From NCBI GenBank assembly GCA_009869945.1, contig WIXG01000064.1, positions 124,001 through 188,000 on the forward strand: a DNA stretch of 64,000 nt, given 5' to 3'. Positions 52,201-63,303 of this stretch are shown here, piece by piece; position 1 is the first letter of the stretch; every line of letters begins with the position of its first letter. Source of the DNA: Mesaphorura yosii. Its lineage: Eukaryota; Arthropoda; Collembola; Poduromorpha; Tullbergiidae. Position numbers and translations under genes: made by a program. The notes beneath the pieces were generated by a model, which was given only the letters and a program-made list of their open reading frames with translations, did no database searches and had not been told where the DNA came from.

Positions 52201-53182
52201 CAGACCTACTCGAAGTGCCTCGTTTAGAAAGAATGGTCATTTATTGAAAGCTTCCGCGGCACTTCTTGGGTGGCAACGTGTCTCGGCAATCATTATCAAT
52301 TAAACCTATCAGATTTTGTATGTGTTAACATCTCCGAAGGAATCAATTGGTAGGTTTGAATTCAAACCCAAGAGGCTGCCGACAAGCGACAAGACAAACG
52401 GCTGTGATGTAATGAGAATGCATTTCGTAAGTTCTCTGGACATGAAAGACGAAGTGCCTCCCACCAATCTGCATTAATTCATTGACAGGGCAAGGAAGCA
52501 TTTGCGAAATTCTTATCCACATCAAAACTGCACAAATTTATGTTCAAATCGTACCTGGCATACCTCGTATGCAATGTATAACATTTATAACGTCATACAT
52601 AATCAAACTTTGGTAAGGACGTGATCTGTTTGCGCATTATCGAGAACAGAATTGGAGCAAAAGTTACACTAATCATACACACCAACACCATTCATTTAAC
52701 GTGTGATAAAGGAGAATAATGCAATACATGATAAATGAATACCACAACCTAGTGCTTGTTGAGCTGCAGTGAACCTGAACTATAATTTGGACTTCCAACA
52801 TGATTTAACTACAAAGAGAATTAAAGCAACCGCAAAACAAGAAAGCGGTCCTGTCATAAACATAAGATCAAAAAATAGTTCAAATATTTCGTATAATTTC
52901 AGAAAAACCACTAAAAAGCTTTCACTAGCCTCGTGTTGGTCTTTGATACTAAAGTACGCTTCAAGGTACGAGATTTATTAGTTTAAATTTTTGACATCAA
53001 AAGGTGTAGTGAGAATACCCAAATGTGGTTATCAATAAAAGCAGCAGATTAAGCAATGCTGGAGTTGGGAGCCAAAAAATTCCGCCACATTGGGTTTGTT
53101 TCAAGTTCCGACTCCAGAAACAAAAATATAAAATGGTAGCACATTTTGGAGAGAAGCATAAAGTAAAATATAAACAAAAATT
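49261..53182. other. Non-coding, no gene recognised
   Basis: AT-rich with short ORFs only; no domain, RNA gene or repeat recognised. Confidence 0.5.
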
Positions 53183-54223
53183 TTATGCATTGATTTTGAA
53201 TCCTTGAAATATTTTGGTGAACTCGAATTCATCCTGTCTGATTGAACTGCAGTGTGGTGATACTCCACCACCTGCACATTTGCCATTGTCTCTGCCCGCT
53301 GACCAAAATCCCAACAGCCCAATTTGTTCCTTGTTCGCCCAGGCTACCAGCTGCTTCGCGTGTACAGGTTCGAATATTCTCCCATTAAAATTGCGGCCAA
53401 TCATGACTGTGATTCCCAGCATTCTCTTAATTTCTACATCTGACTTTTCTGGCCAGATCTGTTTCATCTGTTCAATGACTGCATTTCCTGCACTGATGAC
53501 GCTGTCGCCGAATTTGAGAGAAGACGGATACTCCATCGTCATTGCGTTCACGATGTCCACCCGTACGCCATTGGCCTTTGCAGCTCGGAGGATGTCCGTG
53601 CCAAGCGCATTTGTTAATCCGTACTGATCACCTTGAACTGGTAACGTGAAGCTGACCTTTGTATCTGGCCGTTCTGCTTGAACTTGTGCCAGAGCTTTGG
53701 TCACTACGTTGTTGTTGATTGGGGCCTCCACGTCTATGTCCAAATGTTTTGATCCAACCGCGTCCAGGCTCTGCTTGTATACATTTACTAACTGTGGGAC
53801 GGTGTGGCAAAGATGCTCCAAATACGGACCCACGGCACCACCGAAGGCTAAAATGAACTTTGTACCAGATGCTTGGGCTTCCTTGATGGGGTCGAGTATG
53901 ACCGAGTCATTCAGCTTATTTTCACCACCCCAATACGGCACACAACCCTCATAGCTTCCCAAAACAAATGCCAAATGGAATGCCCTCTGTCCGGTTTTGC
54001 TCGTGATTTCTTCAAATGAAGGCTTGCTTGGCTTTAGGTTCACATCGTAATATGGAGCGAACAAAGAATCTAAAGCGAGTAATATAGGAGAATCAATATT
54101 AGTACGTCTTCTTTAAGCAAAAAGATCAGGAACACAACTGAAAAATACAGTTAGCTTACTTCCCAACTGAATCAGGGGAAGTAGCAAGTAGATTATCCAA
54201 GGAATTGGAATCGAAAATTGCAT
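53183..54223 (-). CDS. Secreted GH18 glycoside hydrolase (chitinase-like, microbial type)
   Basis: Exon 54160-54223 encodes a signal peptide (MQFSIPIPWIIYLLLPLIQLG) and joins across a 90-nt intron to one catalytic exon, 53183-54069, giving 316 residues. GH18 enzymes cleave chitin or related beta-1,4-GlcNAc polymers outside the cell. The barrel motifs are clear: FAPYYDVNL at strand 1, FILAFGGAVGP at strand 3, and the catalytic DxDxE as LDIDVEAP (Asp132, Asp134, Glu136), followed by VNAMTMEY and a Trp near the end (LLGFWSAGRDNGKC). The intact Glu predicts activity. The arrangement, including GCVPYWGG, WPEKSD, IGRNFNG and GGGVSPHCSS, resembles compact bacterial and fungal GH18s, not the insect chitinase group with KxxxxxGGW and FDGxDLDWEYP. 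Only the signal sequence is on a separate exon, as often seen after horizontal transfer. Confidence 0.88.
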
Positions 54224-54307
54224 CTTTAGAACACCATGAGAGCCAGCAGTTTGTATACGAGATCGAATGAATGGCACCTGAACATATTTGATTGAGAACT
54301 TGCTTCA

Positions 54308-54314
54308 TTTTATA
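54308..54314 (-). promoter_or_regulatory. TATA box of the GH18 gene
   Basis: TATAAAA on the minus strand about 85 nt upstream of the start codon at 54223, predicting transcription from about 54280. Confidence 0.6.
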
Positions 54315-54614
54315 TGTCAAACATGGTACAGGATGACAGGATGACGTTTCGAAACCAGCAGGATTATTGCACTAAATTTCGCAAGTTTCTGATAACTGCT
54401 TTATTTATCCAGTAAACAACCACGTTGAATATTCGACGAATAGTTTGTGCATGTCCTGAATATTCAAATTAAGGCGAAGGTTCCTCAGTGTCGCAATTGA
54501 ACTCATTATCCTGTTCGTTGTGCAAGGTCATAATTGATACACTTGCTGGCAAATCGCGTACTGTAGTCTTTTTTACCGTCAAGTGTGAAATGAAACTACT
54601 GTCGTGGCCCGTAA

Positions 54615-56208
54615 TTACAGGTCCGACAGTTTGATCCTCCAAATGCTTGCTCCTAGTGGCGAAGATGTGTATGCGTATTCTGTCCCAATGGTAAACTGAC
54701 TCAATCCTTCCATCTGATTGCTAGAACTTTGTAGTAATTTTATTGGTGTGCCATTTCCATCAACCTCCAACACCAAACCGATCTTTGGCAATTTGCTCAT
54801 GTCAAATAGCGGGCCGAAATGAAAAACCTATGACAGGAAAGTCAATTAAAGCTTGTGAATCGGGTAGTCGATAGGAAAAGCCGAGTGTCCGCTTACGTAA
54901 TCGTACATGCCTTGCATGTAATCTCTCTGACTTTCGTCAATGGCCAAGTGAGCAAAGATTTCCAGCAAATAGTATCTGAGCCGAACAATGAATAACCTCA
55001 GCGCAGGAAATGTGGACAAGGATTCAGTCACCAGCGTGAACTGCAAATTAAAATGGGTTTTGTAAGTGCGATTGATGCTGCTGGTCCATATTTAAATTCA
55101 TTACATTTTCATTGCGTGGAATCACCAGCGCAATATAGAAGCCACCCCTCCCATTCGGTCTTAGATTATCAGGATAGCCTGGCAAACCGTCAATGAAAAT
55201 GTCGTCCGAGCCTGCCTTAGCACCAGCTATGTAATATCTGAACATTATAAGCCGTACAATAAGTGAGCGCATGATACGGAAGCAGGTGAATTTGGTTAGC
55301 TTACCGTCTAATTTGTCTCCTAAAGGTGTCTGCAATCAAAACAAACGTTTCATCCTCCGAAATTTGCACACCATTCGAAAAGTGAATATCACGCAACAAA
55401 ACAGAGGACTTTTTCGTCGCTGGATCAAACTTTAAAAACCTACATATAATGCAATCCGCACAGTAGTTTTTCGGTATTTTGCAGTCTATCATGCTAACCT
55501 GCCACTGGGCTTCACGAAACTGTCCGTGTGGAAGTTCCCAATCGGATATTTTGTGCTTCCGTCTGTCCAGTACATAGTTCCGTCCTTTGTAAAGTCCAAG
55601 TCTTCCGGCACAAGGGAATATTCTCCTTCGATTGGCTGGGCCATGTCAACGACGACTTTTGTGACACCTGCGATGGTACCGAGTGTTCATTTTTCATGAT
55701 GATAATTGTGTGAACCATAAACCACCTGTTTCGATGTCCAACCGCAAGATCCCTTTGTACGGATCGGTAAAGTAAAGTTCACCGGTCGGGGAGAACCGAA
55801 ACGCAAGTGGGTAACTGCAAGTCTTTGGGATGCCAAGTCTCGTCGACAGAATGGAAGCTGGGCAAGGGTACCCATATTCAGCAATCAGCTGGATGTCTTC
55901 GGAGCTGCGTATTCTGTAGACTCTACCGCGGGCGTCTCCCGTAAACAAATCATTTCCACGCACAGCGATGGACTCTGAAGCAATGATCGTGTTGTTGACG
56001 TAGGTTTCCGCTTTGTCCAATATGAACTTGCTTGAGTCGATTACAAGCGGGGGTTCCAATCTAGAAAACACGCGCTATCACGAATTATTCCTTCTTGTGA
56101 CTATCTTGTTACATACTTGTACCAGTCCGTTTCTACAATTGGTGAGAGATTGGGTCCGGGCGTGAGAAACAATGTAAGACTCAATAATGCACAGCCAATA
56201 AAACCCAT
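54615..56208 (-). CDS. APMAP / strictosidine synthase-like membrane protein
   Basis: Seven exons, 56117-56208, 55726-56060, 55499-55667, 55305-55439, 55105-55237, 54897-55040 and 54615-54827, all join in frame with introns of about 56-70 nt to give 406 residues, close to the length of vertebrate APMAP (about 416). The N-terminus (MGFIGCALLSLTLFLTPGPN) is a signal peptide or signal anchor. The rest is a six-bladed propeller: YVNNTIIASESIAV, DARGRVYRI, LAFRFSPTGELYFTDPYKGI, VPEDLDFTKDGTMYWTDGST, FSNGVQISEDETFVLIADT and LPGYPDNLRPNGRGGFYIAL match the family. These proteins have arylesterase-like activity in animals; plant relatives make alkaloids. The substrate here cannot be deduced. It lies upstream of GH18 on the same strand but with its own promoter. 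Confidence 0.92.
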
Positions 56209-56306
56209 TTTAGTTGCGGTCCGAGCTCACTACAGCAATTTACAAAAATAACTGAACTCATAGGCGAATAAATGGTGCGAAATTCCTCAGAACATGGCTT
56301 ACAGAG

Positions 56307-56341
56307 TGACACTGACCTATTATATCAGTGAGTCAGTGTCA
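56307..56341. repeat. Inverted repeat around the APMAP TATA-like sequence
   Basis: TGACACTGAC at 56307-56316 and its exact reverse complement GTCAGTGTCA at 56332-56341 flank a TATAATA-like core (about 56318-56325, minus strand), about 110 nt upstream of the start codon. It may be a paired regulatory site or chance. Confidence 0.4.
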
Positions 56342-57134
56342 GAGACGTAAGGGTCAAATCCCATATAAAGTTGTCTGTAATCTCTGGATGCAATGCAAGC
56401 GGTGGTACGATAAATAACTTGTGAAGTAACGGCGCGCTGAACAAAGTAATAAACTTGTTACTGAATGCGACTCACGACTAATGAACCCCGTGTTGGTGCT
56501 AAGAATACATGAGCGCTGGTGGTTCTGGCGCATCGTCCCGACGTTTTACTGTAGGCTGTAATGATATGTGCGGAGAATACAAGTTTTCATAATCGTATCT
56601 TCAAAACAAGCTGGGAAATTGTTTACGTCTTGACGAAGTGTGAGTTTATTGACTTCAAGTTCTAAACGCAACAATAAAAATACCGTCTCACTCGCATCGG
56701 GTTACAATTTCAAGATCATGGACAGCAGCTTGTATTCATGCTAATTAGTAAAGATTCATTCATTTGCAAGTATACAGCTCGCGGCCCCGATCATTGATCA
56801 CTGACTGAATTCATTGAGTTAACTTGACAAGTTGATTGAGGTAAGTGAGATTAGTTAATTTTATCACAATAACTTCCCACGCTATCATAAACGCGGAGCC
56901 TCTTTGTGACTGTTTCAAAAAAGTCAACGTCTCGCGGACTCTTCCAATTTACACCAGGCGAAATACTTTAATTAAAGTAATTCATGTATCCGGCCCAAAA
57001 TAATCATCTTACAGGGTTGAAGCACTTATAAGTTAAAATACTGAATTTGTTCAATGTTTGCAGGTCACAAGGAATTCGAGCTTGAGAAAATTGCCTTCCA
57101 ATGTCATACTGAGTTCGGCCTTTGAAACGCCAAG
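56342..57134. other. Divergent intergenic region
   Basis: Lies between the APMAP-like gene (minus) and the SINA-like gene (plus). It presumably holds both promoters; no other gene seen. Confidence 0.5.
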
Positions 57135-58028
57135 ATGGAGCCGGACTTTTGGGATTCGTCTGCTGATGATGATTCACTGGATGAAAATGACCTGAGGTAG
57201 TTTACAATGCGTAAATTCTGGCCCACCGAAATCCTACAGGTCGGGAGTACTGATTGATTCGATTTTACTCCTTTTAGGGGACTTGAGGTTACCAGATCCC
57301 CACTTCAAGAAGACTTGCTTCCACTACTCGAGTGTCCAGTTTGCTTCGATTTACCGCTTCCTCCAATTCTGACATGCTACCAGGGACATATAATATGTGC
57401 CAATTGCTGCCCAAAACTGCAATCAAAGAAATGCCCACTTTGTCAGAAACCCATAGGATACGGACGAAACTTTTTTGCTGAAGATTATATCAATAGGAGT
57501 ATGATGAATTGCAAATATAAGGCTGATGGTTGTAAAGCGACTTTTACAGGAGCTGAGGCCAAGTCCCACATTCCGCAATGCGAATTCAGGTTGGTACATA
57601 AACTAAAGCTAACACTGGTGTTGATTGCGCTCAATTAATTGTTATTACTCCTATTTCACAGGCCTCTCAAATGTCTTCACTGTGCCAAAAAGGTTCCTTT
57701 CGGGGAATATGAAGGCCATTTATGGAATACTCACAAAATTAGTCAATGGGACATCACGGAGAACGGTTCCAGAATTTATGAGATTGAGAAAAATAGGAGC
57801 TTCCATGGCCCGCAATGTGAGAATAGTTTATCACTTTATACACATACTTCATCCCTCATTCATCCTATTATTTTGAAAATCATTACAATTGTCGTATTCT
57901 TTGCAGTGAACCACGATGCAATCAACAGTTCAGTGGCAACAAGTATTCTTTTAGTATCGGCAGTTACGGCGTTCTCATTCGTTTCGGAATATGCAATGGC
58001 TTATTTCTCCGACTTTATGAACGCATAG
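57135..58028 (+). CDS. SINA/SIAH-like RING E3 ubiquitin ligase, C-terminus uncertain
   Basis: Exons 57135-57196, 57278-57589 and 57662-57816 join in frame. They encode an acidic start (MEPDFWDSSADDDSLDENDL), a RING finger at residues 40-76 (C-x2-C-x10-C-x3-H-x2-C-x2-C-x8-C-x2-C) and a SIAH-type double zinc finger (CKYKADGCKATFTG through HIPQCEF, then CLHCAKK through HLWNTH). This architecture is that of Seven-in-absentia ligases. The C-terminus is unclear. With the standard junction to an exon at 57907, the frame ends LNHDAINSSVATS... at 58028, 216 residues in all. One base over, the exon is open for about 70 codons to about 58118 and reads KYSFSIGSYGVLIRFGICNG, then LFLRLYERIDYLAAFYTKLT, which looks more like the expected SINA substrate-binding domain. 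The 90-nt intron is also in frame if retained. Confidence 0.8.
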
Positions 58029-58337
58029 ATTACCTGGCGGCTTTTTACACCAAACTGACCAAGCAAACCAAAGTTCATAAAACAATTTTGAGTATTACAT
58101 GTGCTTCAATGTCGACTTGACTAGGATTTTAAGTAGTAGACAATTACTGACCAAAGAATGCGTACGGAAGAGTAGATAGTAATCAAAGAAATTTATTAAT
58201 TTTGTACCGTCCAATTTTCGATAATGGTGACTCACTGCTAGTGCTATGTGAATGTTCGGTATTGAAAGATTGAACTTTGTCCTCTATGCATACTTTGACA
58301 GGTTGACTTTGCTCTGTTAATTACGTTTCGGGTAGGA

Positions 58338-58343
58338 AATAAA
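58338..58343 (+). other. Poly(A) signal of the SINA-like gene
   Basis: AATAAA about 220-310 nt after the two possible stop codons. Confidence 0.4.
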
Positions 58344-58469
58344 TGTCAGTCCATTGTCTTCCAAGGTTGAGTTGGCTTTAATCCATTTCTCCATTTCCAA
58401 ACGTTAATCAATAATCGTTGAGCAAGTGTGGTCGTTTCCGTCTTGTTGATTCCAGTTTCAGAAAGTTAA

Positions 58470-58628
58470 ATGGGACAAGAAATCCATTATTCCTCGACTG
58501 GAGTGTGGGGTAGGGATCAAGCCAAGCAGCACGAAACCGAAGCTCTTGCCAAATCTCAGACGTCATTCAAGAAGAAGTGTGTCGCCCATCTGCCTGGTCT
58601 GACCCGCTTGTACTTGCGTGCGTTCTAA
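58470..58628 (+). CDS. Candidate small ORF, 52 aa
   Basis: The ATG at 58470 lies in a good context (TTAAATGG), just after what looks like a 3' splice site (TTCCAGTTTCAG), as in a gene with a 5'-UTR intron. The product starts MGQEIHYSSTGVWGRDQAKQ and ends HLPGLTRLYLRAF. It is basic, without a signal peptide or membrane segment, and its composition is unlike the low-information ORFs around it. I do not recognise the family. It may be a conserved short protein, or an exon of something larger. Confidence 0.35.
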   Translation: MGQEIHYSSTGVWGRDQAKQHETEALAKSQTSFKKKCVAHLPGLTRLYLRAF

Positions 58629-60542
58629 CCTGCTAGGCTTTAGAACCGTGCCATCCCATACCGTGCTGCTCCTGGCTTTATTTTGGCGGAACTGAAACAC
58701 CAAAGCTTGAGTACGGGATTGATTTACAAGCTATGGTATTGTGCAGGTGTGTGGGCCAGGCAAGACGCTATAAATATTTTATGTCCATGGGCATGCATTT
58801 TGGCTTCCAACTTGCCAAATCTTACTGCTTACTGCTTAGCACCTATTTCCCGTGCGTTGGTGCTAAGCTGGATTACTGCTACCTATTTACATGTCCGCCG
58901 CCGCTGGTCCAGCACTGGCACTAGAAAACTAGGGAAAATCATGTTGAGTGGAGTGAGACAAACTGCAAAACATGGTTACAAAGGCATTAAAATATATCGC
59001 ATCCTATTACTTTGATCACCATCGTGAATATTGCTCAACCACTTGTGCTTTGCTGCCAGTAGCTTGTATACTATGCAAAAAGTTTCGCTACTTGGAAAGC
59101 AGTAACCAGTGAGTGCATTGCGGTGAGGTACACACGCATGGAATTGGAATTGGAGTGTCCCGAATCCCAGCACTGCCACTGCTTCTCATCGCGCGTCGTG
59201 TGTGTTCTCGGTTTTACTATCAATGCCATGCCACACTTTCTTCATGTGCAGTGACAGAGAGCACAGCAGCAGCAGCAGCTGAGCTTGGGCATTCAAAATT
59301 TATATTGTTACAACGTGCAAAGTGAAAACGATTCATGCAGAATATTTTATTGTTGTTGAACTGTTTAGGATAATTCGTAAAAGTGTCTGTGGCTTTATTT
59401 CTTTGAACAATTCCTGTTAAACTGTTCATTTTGCATCTGTGCTTGATAATTTACTGGACCAGCTCAAAATTTATCCTCGTCACGTGGTGAAGTGATCGTG
59501 AATGGACTAAATAAATTGGATGCAGATACAATCTCATCTCACCAATTCTGTTCGTTTGAGCATCTCTTCTGTCGCCTACACAAGCCATCAGCGACAGACG
59601 ACTTAATTCACCATTTCAACTCCTAATCTTTAGTTCATCGCATCTGAAGTTGAAACATAAAATGGAATTAATTGTTTCGTGATCCAGTTACACATGTATT
59701 AAACGGATAAGGTTTCTGGATGTGCATAAGGCAACGATCAGTTGAAAAAAGAAAACCAAGACGAATGAGGCCATGTGTTGATTTTACTTGATAAGATAAT
59801 GCGCTGTACTTAATATCTGTTGAGAACGTATTTACCTTCTCATGTATGCAAAATTCCATAATGCGATCTACCGCATGTACTGATTTTATGTAAATTTAAG
59901 AGTCAGGAGTGAGAAGTCTCCAGCTGTAACCGTCTAAGTAAGATAATGTAATGATGATGACCATCATTATATACTTAATGCGTGAAACATAACTCTCCAA
60001 TACTTCTATGTCTGCCCGTTGTTAAGGGTGTTGTTCAAATTAGTGAACGCTCTTACCTCTAACTCTGTTATTGCCATTGTTGTTATTGTCAGTTGTTACC
60101 TGCATTAGTTATCTATTTTTAGTGCAACCAAGTTATTGCATTTTACCTTCCACGTCGTCTCTTATCAGCAATAACCCGTCAATACATTAAAATCGACATC
60201 ACTAGCCTTGTATAGTTGGTTGAACTTTTGATCACTTTGCCCTGTCGCTACACTTACTTGTAACTCTAGTTGACACAATCACGAGCTACGGGCAGCTGCG
60301 ATTGTATTACACTGTGATAACTCCCTAGTTAACCTCACATTGTACATAAATTCACATATGCGCTTTGTGTTGAGGGAATTAGTCATCAACTTTTATGATT
60401 CATTGTACAAGTCAAGTTCCCTGAAATTGTGAAATCTCTCCATGGCCATAATTTCCATAATTCATCCAAGTAATTTAAGTTAAGTTAATTCGTGACATAA
60501 TTTCAAATATCCATTGTGAAGAATTAATTCACCACCGTCATC
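58629..60542. other. Intergenic, no gene recognised
   Basis: Short overlapping ORFs only. The right end is the GDAP2 promoter side and leader. Confidence 0.5.
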
Positions 60543-63303
60543 ATGTTAGACAAAGAGAAAATCGTGAAATGGTCGGACATGGACCTCGGTCATTTAGACT
60601 TGAGTACATCAACGACTCCAAATTCAGTAACTTCTCCCCCTGCGCCAGCCGCTTCTAACGGAATTATGTACCGCCAACATGAGACCACGTTATTTAATAT
60701 TGATCCTGTAATAAACAGCCGCGTCGCGTTATGGTAAGTGAACGTTTCGTAACTGGACTTGTCTTTGTGCAGGCGTTCAGGGTATTGAGTTCAAGTTGTA
60801 ATTTTCTCTCACCTTCGAAGACCAGATCAATATTTTTGCAAAAATAGGCTGCGTAGTTCGAGTTACCTTTCATAGTACAGTCGTGTATGAACTTTTGTAA
60901 TTTAGACAATTTCGAAAGAAGAATTAGAACAAACGGCATTACTCCTTGTTTACTTTGGTTAGCCAAAGCACCCAGAGTGACAATTTCAATTTCGAACTTT
61001 CGGTAACAAGATGGGATACTAAAAACTTATTATCTCATTTATTTCAATTATGTGCAAGCATATTTTCCGTAGTACAATGAGAAAAGTTTGGCCATTGCAT
61101 GGGAAGGGTTCGCAGTTTCGAAGATACACTCATTTCAAACTAAGTTGAGTAAAGCGGGAACGGAATAGATTGACCAAGTGCAAATCAATAATTCAGGGCG
61201 AACTGGGCGGTCGCGTTCAGATTGACATAAACCCCGCAAACATTAGAATTTATGGATTTGACGGTCACGAGAAAACATGAGTGGGCACTACGCAGTTTGT
61301 CTACCAACTTTGTATTCGTGAGATCCGCCTCACGTTAGACGATGGGAATGCGGACACACTTGCCATTGCCATTGTATTTGTCGCATTTATTACTATAATT
61401 ACATGCTGCCACTCTTTCAGTCTGGTCTTTTAGTGATTAGTGCTCAGCACTCAGTATGCTGTGCTGAATTAAAGAGGGCATGGAGAGACTTTCAGTTCCT
61501 TCGATTACTGTAAATAAATAATCAACCGCACACTTGACAGCTTGTGCGGCACGAAGTAATTGCGTTGGCTTTGGCTGCATTGACAAAGAGTTTCTAATGC
61601 ACTGATACTGACTGACGGAGCACCGTGCGCAATGCATGTGAAACGAGCAGGCATAAATTCGAGTTAGATAAAATTTTCGAATACAGTTGAAAGCATTCAG
61701 GTAATGGGGACAAGAAAGGAGAAAGTGGCACGGGGAAAGGAATATTCTGGCATGGTATATTTCATTATTTCGCGTACGTTGATTATGCACGGTAAAATTA
61801 CAATTATGATTATGGAAATAGAAACTCCGTATGGCTAGGTTGGTAGCTCATTAAATTATAGTGACAGGCACAGGGGCAAGTGTGACAGTCTGGAGCGCCA
61901 AGAAAATCTATTTAGTCTGATCGATTCCTTGCATAAACCAAAATCTAATGGCTTACGCCTTACATGTATGATATCGAATATCGACCAGAGGAAATAAACA
62001 CAACATAAAGCCATGATTTTTGCATTTACGATCACCTTTCCAATCTTAAAATATAATTGAGGACCTAGTTGCTCTCGTGCAACTGAAATCGATCAATTGA
62101 AATTTTGAACAAAGTGGAATCAGTGGAATGGATAGGTAAATTAACTCGTATTCTTTTTGTTTCCAGGTACGGTGATATTTTCTCCTTGTCAATCGACGGG
62201 ACAACTCAGACAACGAATGAAACCATAGATGATTTACCACTTGGACTTATAGAACGAACCGGGCCAGATTATGCTGTTGAAATTAAGGATGAAATTAAAA
62301 CTATTCGGACTGGTGAAGCCAAAGTTTTCCGCGGACACCAAAACCTGCCATGTCGACATCTAGTATTGACAGTGAATCCGAAGTTTTCTGAGAAATACCG
62401 TACCGCAGCTGAAACGGCACTCTACAGTTGTTACAATAGTGTTCTGCAGGTGAGAATAAAATGCAATTAAAACGAAAGTGTGGTAAAAGATGTGGTCCCA
62501 AAATCTTTGTTCTAATTTTCACTTTTCAGCAAGCAATCGAAAAAGGTATGAACACAGTTGGGATTCCACCACTTCACCTGAGTACCAAATCTCCTCCGTA
62601 CCCGGATGAACTTGGTGCAAATATTTGCATAAGAACCGTGCGAAGATTTCTTGAGAAGGGACACTCACTACCTCAGCTCATTGTCATTTCGGTATCAGAT
62701 TCGAATCTATTCAAGTAAGTTTACTTTCCACCTTTCGATTAAGTTATGAAAGAAGTTTCTCCGGATTTTCTTTGAGTTCTTGAGAATGAATACCGTTTAA
62801 TTGAAAAAGTTATTTCGCGCTTTCTCGCTTTTATTCATGGCGTGACCTCTTGCCTTGATGATTCATGTGTTGATAGTTGAGTTTGACCTTCATTTCTCAG
62901 CCATAAGCCACAAATACAGACTTTAATGTTTTATATCTTGTTTACTTAGGCTTTACGAGACTCTTATGGTCAGTTATTTTCCTCGTGAACCAGCTCATGA
63001 AGAATACGCTTGCTTTCGCCTACCTGTTGAAGTCGGTGATTCCGATGGTGCACCATGGTGGCCTGACCGTAGAATAAGAATATTTTCTAACCCAGCGGAA
63101 CATCCTCACAACGGCAGCACAAGCGATGACGAGATCAGCATAACACTATTTCCTGGAGAATTGAATCGCGACTTCGTAACAATGAAAGATGATGTAGACA
63201 AAGAGAGATTACTTTGCGATCATGGCAGAAACAAGAAAAGGAACATCCAAATCTTAAACGAAAAAGAACGTGCTATCGCGTTTGAGATTGAAACCAAAGA
63301 GAG
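60543..63303 (+). CDS. Gdap2: GDAP2 homologue (macro domain part), partial at right edge
   Basis: Exons 60543-60733, 62167-62449, 62530-62714 and 62950-63303 join in frame for 337 codons; the last ends at a donor (GAGAG/GTGAGT), so the gene continues beyond the window. GDAP2 has an N-terminal macro domain and a C-terminal CRAL-TRIO domain; only the first is here. Diagnostic segments are INSRVALWYGDIF, TTNETIDD, IRTGEAKVFRGHQNLPCRHL, KYRTAAETALYSCYNSVLQ and RTVRRFLEKGHSLPQLIVIS, with LYETLMVSYFPREPAHEEY and the DGAPWWPDRRIRIFSNPAEH linker. The VNTSNE loop of vertebrate GDAP2 is replaced by TQTTNE, so ADP-ribose binding should not be assumed. Intron 1 is about 1.4 kb; the others are 80-235 nt. 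Confidence 0.92.
60734..62166 (+). other. GDAP2 intron 1
   Basis: A 1.4-kb intron (donor ATG/GTAAGTG, acceptor TTGTTTCCAG). Short ORFs inside show no domain. No embedded gene seen. Confidence 0.7.
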
